Position numbers and translations under genes: made by a program. Shown here piece after piece: positions 1 to 6,661 of a DNA stretch of 14,475 nt. This DNA is from DALYJJ01 sp031969915 (GTDB lineage: Bacteria; Acidobacteriota; Terriglobia; Bryobacterales; Bryobacteraceae). The stretch is taken from contig DALYJJ010000144.1 of the NCBI GenBank assembly GCA_031969915.1, forward strand, positions 1-14,475, given 5' to 3'. Position 1 is the stretch's first letter. The number at the start of each line of letters is the position of its first letter. The notes beneath the pieces were generated by a model. It made no database searches. It worked only from the letters and a program-made list of their open reading frames with translations, and was not told the origin of the DNA.

Positions 1-55
1 TAGGAGGAAACAATGTCCGACAACAACACAAACTGGCGACAGTTCCCCGCCATCG
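1..55. repeat. Direct repeat copy 1 (55 bp)
   Basis: These 55 bases are identical to 286-340. The copies differ at the next base (56 G against 341 A), agree for AGCGC, then diverge completely. The repeat contains a TAG that acts as the stop codon of the SctV-type frame in the second copy, a perfect AGGAGG ribosome binding site (2-7), an ATG (13) and the first 14 codons of the small gene at 298. It is best read as one end of a 285-bp tandem duplication. Confidence 0.95.
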
Positions 56-288
56 GAGCGCAGGTCTTCACCATGGCCACGCCGGCGGTGCAGGAGGTCC
101 TCGGCGCTGCCAATCGCGCCTTCGCCAAACTGCCTTCCACCGCGCAAACTCCCGTCATCGTCACCGAACGCGATATCCGGCGCTATGTGCGCCAGTTGCT
201 GTCCGCCGACTATCCGGATGTGTCGGTGCTGAGCTATGACCAGTTGACGCCCCAGATCGAGCTCTTTCCGCTCGGACAGGTGGCCTAG
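13..288 (+). pseudogene. sctV: Chimeric fragment: C-terminal tail of type III export-gate protein SctV/FlhA, fused to start of next gene
   Basis: The 91-aa ORF has two unrelated parts. Residues 1-14 (MSDNNTNWRQFPAI) equal the N-terminus of the next gene. Residues 15-91 look like the extreme C-terminus of an FHIPEP-family protein (SctV/InvA/YscV or FlhA), the cytosolic ring of the export gate. The family hallmarks are the PVIVTERDIRRYVRQLL segment (about residues 47-63), then VLSYDQLTPQIELFPLGQVA, which matches the family pattern of a VLSY-x-E/Q-L core ending in a PLG-x near the stop. Family members are about 650-700 aa, so this is only the last tenth and lacks all membrane helices. It has its own perfect AGGAGG, 5 nt before the ATG, so it could be translated. 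I infer a duplicated fragment, with the intact sctV expected just upstream of the window. SctV is preferred over FlhA because of the neighbours. Confidence 0.7.
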
Positions 289-340
289 GAGGAAACAATG
301 TCCGACAACAACACAAACTGGCGACAGTTCCCCGCCATCG
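286..340. repeat. Direct repeat copy 2 (55 bp)
   Basis: This is an exact copy of 1-55. Here it sits in its natural context: TAG at 286-288 ends the SctV-like tail, AGGAGG at 287-292 overlaps that stop, and ATG at 298 starts the full 83-aa gene. The overlap of stop codon and ribosome binding site indicates translational coupling between the export-gate gene and the small gene after it. Confidence 0.95.
287..292 (+). promoter_or_regulatory. Strong Shine-Dalgarno site overlapping the stop codon
   Basis: AGGAGG lies 5 nt before the ATG at 298 and shares its first two bases with the TAG stop of the SctV-type frame. This fixes the start of the 83-aa gene and predicts translational coupling. An identical site at 2-7 serves the chimeric ORF. 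Confidence 0.85.
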
Positions 341-549
341 AAGCGCTGTTCCGCGAAGGACGCCTGGACAGCTTCCTCGAACAGTGCGAACTCACCTGCC
401 GGCAGCTCGACGAACTCACGCGCTCGGCCGATCCTCGCACCGCCGAACGCGCCCGCTCCGCCATGACCGCCTACGGCCACACCCTCCGGCTGCTCGAGGA
501 TCTGGCCGAGTCGGCGTCCCTAGCAACCGGGCAGGATCACGCCCGATAA
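298..549 (+). CDS. Small helical protein, possible SctE-like type III co-chaperone
   Basis: The product is 83 aa, with no signal peptide or membrane segment. After a polar N-terminus it shows two amphipathic helices, about residues 14-41 (charged, with Cys30 and Cys34) and 46-73, separated by a Ser-Ala-Asp-Pro turn. It is thus a predicted helical hairpin. YscE/PscE co-chaperones of the Ysc-type secretion systems are small two-helix proteins of about 66-70 aa, encoded just before the needle gene and the TPR chaperone gene. Size, fold and gene order fit that role, but I see no diagnostic sequence motif. The start is secured by the AGGAGG at 287. Its first 14 codons are duplicated upstream at 13. 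The assignment is positional inference; it could be an unrelated helical protein. Confidence 0.75.
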   Translation: MSDNNTNWRQFPAIEALFREGRLDSFLEQCELTCRQLDELTRSADPRTAERARSAMTAYGHTLRLLEDLAESASLATGQDHAR

Positions 550-572
550 CCAGGACAGAGGGCGATAGCAAA

Positions 573-917
573 ATGTCAGTAGCGCGCGGCATCGGCGGGG
601 CCTACACGCCGAACTACACCATCGATCAGATCCTGCAATCCACGCAGGTGCGCCAGCCCGGCAGCCGCTTCCGCCAGGTGTTCGGCGGCATCGTCGGCGG
701 CGCCACGAACTTGGTTGCGCCCGGCCTGGGCACGGCCATCGGCGGCATGATCTCGGGCGGCCGCCTGAATTCCACCGGCCTCATGGGCGAGACGACGCAA
801 TTCCTGGAACTGCAGCGCGCCATGCAAATGGAGGCGCGCGCCTTTGAAACCGCATCGACGGTGATGAAGATGCGCCACGACGCGTCCATGTCCGCCATCC
901 GCAATATGAAGGGCTGA
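573..917 (+). CDS. Putative type III needle/inner-rod-like subunit (SctF/SctI-like)
   Basis: The product is 114 aa from ATG 573. The frame is open further upstream, but that part overlaps the previous gene and looks non-coding. There is no signal peptide. Residues 37-63 form a Gly/Ala-rich hydrophobic stretch (GGIVGGATNLVAPGLGTAIG and following). Residues 74-112 form one long Met-rich helix beginning FLELQRAMQMEARAFE and ending AIRNMKG. In SctI rod proteins (YscI about 115 aa, PrgJ about 100 aa) the conserved region is a C-terminal helix of about 40 residues starting with an L-x-LQ motif. Needle proteins also polymerise through a C-terminal helix. Length and helix placement favour SctI; the position between an SctE-like and a TPR chaperone gene favours SctF. 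A pore-forming translocator-like protein is a weaker alternative because of the glycine-rich segment. The gene lies 23 bp after its neighbour and 12 bp before the next. Confidence 0.8.
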   Translation: MSVARGIGGAYTPNYTIDQILQSTQVRQPGSRFRQVFGGIVGGATNLVAPGLGTAIGGMISGGRLNSTGLMGETTQFLELQRAMQMEARAFETASTVMKMRHDASMSAIRNMKG

Positions 918-929
918 CGGGAGAACCCC

Positions 930-1337
930 ATGAGCTGGCAGATTGAGCCCACGTTACTGGAACTCCAGGTGATGCTGGAGGCGGCCGTCCTCTACCGCGA
1001 CGCCGGCCGGTATGACCAGGCGCGCGATATCTTCGCCGGCGTGCGCTGGCTCGCGCCGGCGTCCCCCTTGCCGGAGGTTGGCCTCGGTACGGTCGAGTTC
1101 GCCCAAGGCCGCTTCGAACAAGCCAAACGCCACTATCTGCGCGCGCTGGAGCGCGATTCCGAATGCGCCTGGGCCTACGCGCAACTCGGCGAAGCCGAAC
1201 TCTTCTCCATGAATCGCGAAGCTGCGCGCGCGGCCCTGCAGCGGGCGCGTGAGCTCGATCCCGCCGGCGAGTTCGGACGCCTCGCCGAAAGCCTCCTCGA
1301 CCTGGAGAGCCAGGTCACGTTTGAGGGTGCGCCATGA
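930..1337 (+). CDS. TPR protein, probable type III secretion chaperone (SctG/SycD-like)
   Basis: The 135-aa all-helical protein has about three tetratricopeptide repeats: residues 16-45 (AVLYRDAGRYDQARDIF), 48-76 (GTVEFAQGRFEQAKRHYLRA) and 80-111 (AYAQLGEAELFSMNREAARA...ELDP), followed by a capping helix. There is no signal peptide, so it is cytosolic. Two chaperone types of this size occur in type III systems: YscG/PscG (about 115 aa, TPR-like), which holds the needle subunit with YscE, and SycD/LcrH (about 160 aa, three TPRs), which binds translocators. The gene directly follows the needle/rod-like gene, which favours the first role. GGGAGA at 920-925 serves the ATG at 930. It overlaps the next gene by ATGA. 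The TPR fold is clear; the chaperone role is inferred from context. Confidence 0.85.
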   Translation: MSWQIEPTLLELQVMLEAAVLYRDAGRYDQARDIFAGVRWLAPASPLPEVGLGTVEFAQGRFEQAKRHYLRALERDSECAWAYAQLGEAELFSMNREAARAALQRARELDPAGEFGRLAESLLDLESQVTFEGAP

Positions 1338-1672
1338 AAATCCCCAGCGACCCGCCCGGCGGCTCCATCCCGCCTCTTTCCACGCAGAACGCCGCCGCCA
1401 AATCCGAAGCCCCGCGTTTCCACGACGCCGCACCCGCCTCCGCCAAGCCCGGCCCGCTAGGCCCGCAACGGAGCGAGTGGAGACGCGCTGACCTGGCCGA
1501 CCCGGCGAAGGCGAACGATCTGATGAAGGAGTCCGCCGCCTGGCTCGTCTCCCAGGATCGCCTTGCTGCGAATCTCACCGACCGGCAGCGCGCCGAGATG
1601 GCCGGCTTCCTCGCCAATGACCCAACGACGCGCCAGCTCCTGACCCGCTATCTGGAAGGAGTGCTGGCCTGA
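1334..1672 (+). CDS. Unrecognised 112-aa protein with disordered N-terminus
   Basis: I do not recognise a family. Residues 1-50 are rich in Pro, Ala and Ser (SDPPGGSIPPLSTQ, then PAPxSAKPGPLGP-type sequence) and are probably disordered. Residues 56-111 are predicted to form two or three helices (DPAKANDLMKESAAWLVSQD, then LTDRQRAEMAGFLANDPTTRQL and RYLEGVL). There is no signal peptide, membrane segment or cysteine. The ATG overlaps the previous stop as ATGA, with GAGGGTG upstream at about 1323, so it is co-translated with the TPR chaperone. A disordered N-terminus plus helical C-terminus, encoded next to a chaperone, would suit a secreted or ruler/gatekeeper-type type III component, but that is speculation. 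Confidence 0.75.
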   Translation: MKIPSDPPGGSIPPLSTQNAAAKSEAPRFHDAAPASAKPGPLGPQRSEWRRADLADPAKANDLMKESAAWLVSQDRLAANLTDRQRAEMAGFLANDPTTRQLLTRYLEGVLA

Positions 1673-1673
1673 C

Positions 1674-2177
1674 GTGCGCTTCCGCCTGTTCGTCCACCCC
1701 GAGAAGAACGGCAAGGCCGCCGAAACGTTCGAGCTGTCGCTCGAGAACGGCCCCGTTACCCTCGGCCGCGGCCCAGAAAGTCCGGTACCGCTCGACGATA
1801 CTCTGATCTCCCGCAATCACGTCTCGGTCACCGCGCAGCAGGGCACCCTGTGCGTGATGGATTTGAGCAGCAACGGCGTTTGGGTCAACGGCCAACCCAT
1901 GCCGAAGATGACGCCCGTGCCGGTGGGCGAGAAGGACGAAGTGCGTGTGCCCGGCTACCGCCTCTACCTGCAGGCGCTGCGCCCCGCGCCAACACCTCCC
2001 GCGCCGCTGCCCCTGCCCGCCTCGCTGCCCCTGCCCGCGCCGCCGGCCTCGCGCCCTTCAGCGCCGCCGCCCCAGGTCCCCGCCGAGCGCTGGTGGAAAC
2101 CCTCCGCCCTCGAACTATGGACCCTCGCCGCCGTGGCCCTCGCCGCGGCTCTGCTGCTGCTCTACCGCTCTGCCTGA
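1674..2177 (+). CDS. FHA-domain protein with C-terminal membrane anchor
   Basis: The product is 167 aa with a GTG start one base after the previous stop; GGAAGGAG (1653-1660) lies upstream. Residues 1-100 are a forkhead-associated domain, which binds phosphothreonine. The hallmark residues are Gly31-Arg32, Ser46-Arg47-Asn48-His49, and Asn67-Gly68 followed by VNG at 71-73, so the binding site looks intact. Residues 103-136 are a Pro/Ala linker with repeated LPLPA units. Residues 147-164 (LELWTLAAVALAAALLLL) form a single C-terminal transmembrane helix, so the FHA domain should face the cytosol from a tail anchor. The probable job is recruiting a threonine-phosphorylated partner, made by the operon's kinases, to the membrane. 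FHA folds also occur in SctD ring proteins, but those carry a large periplasmic part that is absent here. Confidence 0.9.
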   Translation: MRFRLFVHPEKNGKAAETFELSLENGPVTLGRGPESPVPLDDTLISRNHVSVTAQQGTLCVMDLSSNGVWVNGQPMPKMTPVPVGEKDEVRVPGYRLYLQALRPAPTPPAPLPLPASLPLPAPPASRPSAPPPQVPAERWWKPSALELWTLAAVALAAALLLLYRSA

Positions 2178-2223
2178 GAACAACCTTCCCCCGCACTCGC
2201 CGATAACTTCGCCAGGAGACAGC

Positions 2224-3774
2224 ATGCTTCGCATCCTGGCCGCACTTGGTTCCATCGCGCTCGCAGCTTCCGCGCAGAATCCATCCCTCGGAGACGTCAT
2301 CCGCGGCGGCGCGAAGCCCAAGCCGCCCGCCGCCGCGCCAAAGCCAGTGACCTCACTGCCTCCCCAGCAACGGCAGGAATCGCCCGCCGTGCAACCCTCC
2401 GGCAAGCCCGGCTTCCGGATGTCCCTCCCACCCGGCTGGCGTTCCGGCATCGCGCCCTCCGGCATGATCGCCGCACAGAGCCCCGACGGCGCCTCCCTCA
2501 TCTTCATCGCCCCCGTCGCGGCGCCCGCCGGCGCGGACGCCGTCTCCTGGATGAAGCAGGCCGGCGCCGCGAAACTCGCGGGCATGCTGCCGCAGGCAAC
2601 TCTCGCCGGCGTGGGACGTACGCGCTCCGGCAACGGCGCCCTCTCGGCCGTTGACTATCGCGGCCCCGGCCGCGCTAACGCCATGGTCGTTCTCCATGGC
2701 GGAGTCGGCACTCTGTACGTCATCGCCGCGCCCGCCGCCCGCTTCGCACAGGAGCGCCCCGCGCTCGTACGCATCCTTGCCAGCTTCTCCTTCGACGGCG
2801 AGCAGCAGGAGGGACCCGGGCGCGCTCCGGCCGCTCAGCCCAGCCTCTCCTTCGTCCGTTTCGAAGATCCGTATGAGCGCGCCTTCACCACCGAAACCCC
2901 CGCCGGCTGGAGCACCCGGGGCGGCATGATTCGCAAGGGCCCGGTGGACGTTCGCGCCTTTCTCCGCATGCAGTCCCCCGACGGCGTGATGGTCGGTGTC
3001 GGCGACCCCGAACTGCCGCCCTTCGTCATTCCCACGCAGACCATGGCCATGTCCGGTTTCGGCGAAGGCTCGAACTACTCGCCCGGCTACGGCTCCTCCA
3101 TGCGCGTCGCCCGCTACCTGCCCGGCCCCGTCTTTGCTCAGCAGTACGCCGGCAATCTCGTCCGTGGGGCGGGTCTCGAAGGTTGCCAGGTCGTCGACCA
3201 GCGCCAGCGCCCCGAATTCAGCGGCACCCAGCAGGGCTTGGCGACCCAGACCGTAACCGCGGGTGAAGTCGCTCTCCGCTGCCGCCGTGGCGGCCAGGAA
3301 GTGGCCGCATGGGTTCTCGCCGCCACCCAGGCCACCACCATGCAGGGCATGGGTATGTGGCACGTCACCGCCCTGGTCACCTACATCGCTCCCGTCGATC
3401 GCGTCGCGCTCGCCGAGCAGGCGATCGCCCGCGTCGCATCCACCTTCCGCGTGAGTCCCCAATGGTTCGGCGCCCAGCAGCAGACCACGGCCGAAACCTC
3501 GCGCATCGTCTCACAAACCAACGAGCAGATCTCGCGGACCATCTCCGATAGCTACTGGAGCCGCCAGCGCACGCAGGACCGCACCAATCGCAACTTTTCC
3601 GACTCCATCCGCGGCGTTGTGCGCCTCCGCGACCCCGACACAGGCGAAGAACTCGAGGGCACGGCCGGCAAGAACTACTACTGGCGTGTGCGCGGCACCA
3701 ACACCATCGTCGGCCAGGATACGCCCACTCCGCCTCCCACCATCGACGTCACGGAACTCGAACAGGTGCGATAG
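2224..3774 (+). CDS. Secreted protein with two related domains, function unknown
   Basis: The product is 516 aa from ATG 2224, with an AGGAGA-type site at 2214-2219. The open frame extends upstream, but that part overlaps the FHA gene. A signal peptide covers about residues 1-17 (MLRILAALGSIALAASA), giving export to the periplasm or outside. A Pro/Lys/Ala-rich linker (28-62) follows. Two domains then share a pattern. The first (about 64-190) begins FRMSLPPGWRSG, has SPDG at 86-89 and ends LVRILASFSF. The second (about 216-455) begins TTETPAGWSTRGGM, has SPDG at 251-254 and ends IARVASTFRVSPQW. The last 60 residues include the segment DPDTGEELEGTAGKNYYWRV. The shared layout suggests internal duplication of an alpha/beta domain used in bacterial surface or stress proteins, but I cannot name the family. 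There are two Cys in the second domain. It lies 46 bp after the FHA gene and 25 bp before the next, hence co-operonic. Confidence 0.85.
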   Translation: MLRILAALGSIALAASAQNPSLGDVIRGGAKPKPPAAAPKPVTSLPPQQRQESPAVQPSGKPGFRMSLPPGWRSGIAPSGMIAAQSPDGASLIFIAPVAAPAGADAVSWMKQAGAAKLAGMLPQATLAGVGRTRSGNGALSAVDYRGPGRANAMVVLHGGVGTLYVIAAPAARFAQERPALVRILASFSFDGEQQEGPGRAPAAQPSLSFVRFEDPYERAFTTETPAGWSTRGGMIRKGPVDVRAFLRMQSPDGVMVGVGDPELPPFVIPTQTMAMSGFGEGSNYSPGYGSSMRVARYLPGPVFAQQYAGNLVRGAGLEGCQVVDQRQRPEFSGTQQGLATQTVTAGEVALRCRRGGQEVAAWVLAATQATTMQGMGMWHVTALVTYIAPVDRVALAEQAIARVASTFRVSPQWFGAQQQTTAETSRIVSQTNEQISRTISDSYWSRQRTQDRTNRNFSDSIRGVVRLRDPDTGEELEGTAGKNYYWRVRGTNTIVGQDTPTPPPTIDVTELEQVR

Positions 3775-3783
3775 CAACTTTCC

Positions 3784-3790
3784 GGAGGAG
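3784..3790 (+). promoter_or_regulatory. Shine-Dalgarno site deciding a GTG start
   Basis: GGAGGAG at 3784-3790 is 9 nt before GTG 3800 but 27 nt before the first in-frame ATG (3818). It therefore supports the GTG start of the FHA-protease gene. Confidence 0.65.
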
Positions 3791-3799
3791 CCTCGATAA

Positions 3800-5503
3800 G
3801 TGAAGTCGAGACCCGCCATGGAACAGAAGATCATCATCCGGCACCGTCATAGCAGCAAGGCAGAGAAGGTCGACGAGTTTCCCATCAAGCTGTATCGCAG
3901 CGTCTCCATCGGACGCGATCCCTCCTGCGAAATCATCTTCGACCAGGACAAGGACGACGTGGTCAGCCGCATGCACTCGCGCATCAACATCGCCGCCGGC
4001 CAGCCGCCCGAGTTCAAGGTCGCTGATCTCGGCAGCCGCAATGGTACGTTCCTAAACCGCCAGCGGATCTCCACCGAAGTCACGCTCACCCCCGGCGACG
4101 TCATCCAACTCGGACCCGGCGGCCCCGAGCTCGAGTTCGACATCGAGCCCCGCGCGCTCGGCAAGCCCACGCGCCTGGCCACGGAAATCCCCGCGCCGCT
4201 GATGACCCGCGAAGCCGCGCCCGTCTCACAGGTCACGCCCGTGATTCCTCCCGCCGCCGCCAAGTCCGGCGTGGGCAAGGGAACCGTCGAGCGCATGATC
4301 CAGCGCAGCGAAAAGAAAAATCACGCGGCCCTGGCCGTCGCGGGCATCGCCGTCGTGGCCGCGCTTGCCGCCGGCGGCTACTTCCTGTGGAAGTCGCGGC
4401 AGCCCGTGGCGCCGGCCGGAGAAGCCAGGCTGACCCCCGCGCAGGTGGCCTCCTCCAACGCCGATTCGGTCGTCTTCTTTGAAGTCGGCTGGAAGATCGT
4501 CGACACGGAAAGCGGCCGCCAGCTCTATCACGTCTACATGGCGAACAAAACCACCGACGAGTCGGGCGCCGAGAAGCCGGTGGTCCCCGGCGGGCCGCCG
4601 CTCCTGCCGGTCTTCGTGCCCATGGGAAACGGCATTGAACCCATGCTCTCCACCTCCGATGGAGGCGGCAGTTACAAGGCCGTCGGCGGACGTCACACCG
4701 GTTCCGGCTTCGTGGTCAGCTCCGATGGATTCATTCTCACCAACCGGCACGTTGCGTCTACATGGCTCACCAGTTATACGTTTCCCGACCCCGTCGGCGT
4801 GGTACTGACCCTCGACGAGCAGGCCGCCGTCAAGCAGATCACGCCCATCGGGGCGCGCAGCTTCCCCGCCTGGGTGCCCGGCAGCGCCCGCTTCGTCATT
4901 GAGGGCGGTCTGGACCAGGGCAACATCCGCATCGTGCAGAAGGGCATCAGCGGCAAGAGCATCGAAGGCCGCAACGACTACCTCGACGTCACCTTCGCCA
5001 AGAACCGCGTCCGCATCCCGGGCAAGCTGGCCCGCGTCTCTGACCAGATCGACGTGGCCATGGTGAAGATCGATATCCCGCGCTCGCTGCGCAAAGTGGA
5101 GCTATTCGACAACTACGGCAACATCACGCAGGGCGAACAGATCGTCGTCCTCGGCTACCCCGCGGCTTCTCCCGTCGTGGTCGGCGCGGTGGAATCGAAG
5201 GACGTCTTCAACCGCGGCGTGGAGGCCAAGGTCATCCCCGACCCAACGCTCAGCGTCGGCAACATCGGGCGCATCATCCGCGGCCAGGCCGGCATCGGCG
5301 AGGGCACCTACAGCACCTTCGGCGACGTCTACCAGCTCACCGTCAACTCCACCGGCCCCGGCAACTCCGGCGGACCGGTGTTCGACGACAAAGGCCGCGT
5401 CATCGGCATCTTCACCTCCGGTACCAACAGCGACGTGCGCATCACCTTCGCCGTGCCCATCAAGTTCGGCATGGAGTTGATGGGCACCAACCGCGTGATG
5501 TAG
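3800..5503 (+). CDS. FHA - transmembrane - trypsin-like serine protease
   Basis: The product is 567 aa. Residues 8-117 are an FHA domain with the binding residues Gly38-Arg39, Ser56-Arg57-x-His59 and Asn81-Gly82, so it should bind phosphothreonine in the cytosol. A Pro/Ala-rich linker leads to one membrane helix at about 176-196 (ALAVAGIAVVAALAAGGYFL). Residues about 215-567 form a periplasmic chymotrypsin/HtrA-fold protease. Its complete triad is His317 (GFILTNRHVAS), Asp418 (QIDVAMVKID) and Ser523 (GPGNSGGPVFD). No PDZ domain follows, unlike classical DegP/DegS. An insertion of about 80 residues lies between His and Asp. The topology (cytosolic FHA, one TM, periplasmic domain) is the same as in SctD inner-membrane ring proteins, but the periplasmic part is an enzyme. 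The likely role is to link phosphorylation by the neighbouring kinases to proteolysis across the membrane. The start is GTG, chosen by the GGAGGAG site. Confidence 0.93.
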   Translation: MKSRPAMEQKIIIRHRHSSKAEKVDEFPIKLYRSVSIGRDPSCEIIFDQDKDDVVSRMHSRINIAAGQPPEFKVADLGSRNGTFLNRQRISTEVTLTPGDVIQLGPGGPELEFDIEPRALGKPTRLATEIPAPLMTREAAPVSQVTPVIPPAAAKSGVGKGTVERMIQRSEKKNHAALAVAGIAVVAALAAGGYFLWKSRQPVAPAGEARLTPAQVASSNADSVVFFEVGWKIVDTESGRQLYHVYMANKTTDESGAEKPVVPGGPPLLPVFVPMGNGIEPMLSTSDGGGSYKAVGGRHTGSGFVVSSDGFILTNRHVASTWLTSYTFPDPVGVVLTLDEQAAVKQITPIGARSFPAWVPGSARFVIEGGLDQGNIRIVQKGISGKSIEGRNDYLDVTFAKNRVRIPGKLARVSDQIDVAMVKIDIPRSLRKVELFDNYGNITQGEQIVVLGYPAASPVVVGAVESKDVFNRGVEAKVIPDPTLSVGNIGRIIRGQAGIGEGTYSTFGDVYQLTVNSTGPGNSGGPVFDDKGRVIGIFTSGTNSDVRITFAVPIKFGMELMGTNRVM

Positions 5504-5512
5504 GTGCTCACG

Positions 5513-6655
5513 ATGCGGCTCCGCGTGGGTTCTCTCGCGGGCCGGTATCGCGTGGAGGGCCTGGTAGGCTCCGGCGGCATGGGCGAGGTCTACCAGGTCA
5601 TCGATACCGAAACCGGCTCGCGGCTCGCCATGAAAACGCTCAACGTTCGCCGCAGCGACGGACCGTCCTGGCAGCGCTTCTTGAATGAGGCGGGCATTCA
5701 GGCCAGCCTTTCGCATCCCGGCGTAACCGCGTTCTTCGAAGCCTTCCTGTGCGACGAAACGCCCTGCATCGTGATGGAGTTCGTCGATGGCGACACGCTA
5801 CATGCCCGCCTTCAGCGCCGCGGCCCGTTTGCCGCTGCCGACGCCGTAAAGATCCTCGACGCGCTCTGCGACGCCCTCGGCTACCTGCACGAAAAGGGCA
5901 TCCTTCATCGCGACCTCAAATCGTCCAACGTCAAGCTCACGCCCGACGGGCGCGTCAAACTCCTCGACTTCGGCATCGCACGCGCCCGCGACGCCGAGCG
6001 CCTCACGCAAACCGGCATGGTCATGGGCACCCCGGAACATCTGCCGCCCGAAGTGCTGCAGGGCCGGCCTGCTGACGAAACCTCCGAGGTCTGGAGCCTG
6101 GGCGTGCTGGCCTACGAACTGGTCACGGCCAGGCTTCCCTTCGACGGCGGCGGCGACCGGGAACTCTTTCGCGCCATCCTGTCGGAGCCGCCGCAGCCGC
6201 CCTCGCGCTACACACCAGGCATGCCCGCACAACTCGAAGCCGTGATCCTCCGCTGCCTCGAGAAGAACCCCGCGAAGCGATACCGCGACATCGCGGCTTT
6301 GCAGCGCGCCATCGGCCGCATCGGCGGCACCGGCCGGCCTCTGCCCAGGCGCGCCCTCATCGCCGCCTCCGCCCTCCTGGCCGTCCTCCTGTTGTTCTGG
6401 TTGCTTCGCAACGGCAAGGACCGCGGCGACGGACAGCACGAGGTCACGCTGGAGGTCGTCAACGGGGCAGCCGAGGTCTGGGAGAACGGGCGCATGGTCG
6501 GCCGCACACCTTACACCAGACGAACCAAGCTCGGCGAACGCCTGGAGTTCGAACTCCGGCGCGACGGCTTCGCCCAGCAGACCGTGCAATTCGACGTAAC
6601 GGACCGGCAGGTGTACAGCTACGCCCTTGAGGCGCTGCCGGGCCGCGGGAAGTGA
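5513..6655 (+). CDS. PknB-type Ser/Thr kinase with TM helix and PEGA-like periplasmic domain
   Basis: The product is 380 aa from ATG 5513, which has AGGTG 6 nt upstream; GTG 5504, directly after the previous stop, would add three residues. The kinase domain (about 11-270) has the glycine loop GSGGMGEVY (19-27), Lys41 (AMKTL), the catalytic HRDLKSSN with Asp134, and DFG with Asp152. Oddities are GTPEHLPPEV in place of the usual GTPxYMAPE, and SEVWSLG where nearly all kinases have SDxWSLG. Catalysis is nevertheless probably retained. One membrane helix lies at 281-299 (LIAASALLAVLLLFWLL). The last 75 residues resemble a PEGA domain (VNGAAEVWENGRMVGRTPYT, then FELRRDGFAQQTV), often a surface or peptidoglycan-proximal sensor. 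It probably phosphorylates Thr residues read by the operon's two FHA proteins and is reversed by the PP2C encoded next. Confidence 0.95.
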   Translation: MRLRVGSLAGRYRVEGLVGSGGMGEVYQVIDTETGSRLAMKTLNVRRSDGPSWQRFLNEAGIQASLSHPGVTAFFEAFLCDETPCIVMEFVDGDTLHARLQRRGPFAAADAVKILDALCDALGYLHEKGILHRDLKSSNVKLTPDGRVKLLDFGIARARDAERLTQTGMVMGTPEHLPPEVLQGRPADETSEVWSLGVLAYELVTARLPFDGGGDRELFRAILSEPPQPPSRYTPGMPAQLEAVILRCLEKNPAKRYRDIAALQRAIGRIGGTGRPLPRRALIAASALLAVLLLFWLLRNGKDRGDGQHEVTLEVVNGAAEVWENGRMVGRTPYTRRTKLGERLEFELRRDGFAQQTVQFDVTDRQVYSYALEALPGRGK

Positions 6656-6661
6656 GACATC

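Noticed and set aside
384..572. Upstream extension of the needle/rod-like frame (start at 384)
   Set aside because: It overlaps the 83-aa gene, and its translation is Arg/His/Pro-rich, typical of a wrong frame in GC-rich DNA. ATG 573 gives a sensible protein.
1945..2223. Upstream extension of the secreted-protein frame
   Set aside because: It overlaps the FHA gene and is Cys/Pro/Arg-rich nonsense. ATG 2224 has a ribosome binding site and starts a proper signal peptide.
2353..3462. Long open frame on the - strand (369 aa)
   Set aside because: It is Gly/Ala/His-rich shadow of the secreted-protein gene, with no start signal or domain; a GC-rich antisense artefact.
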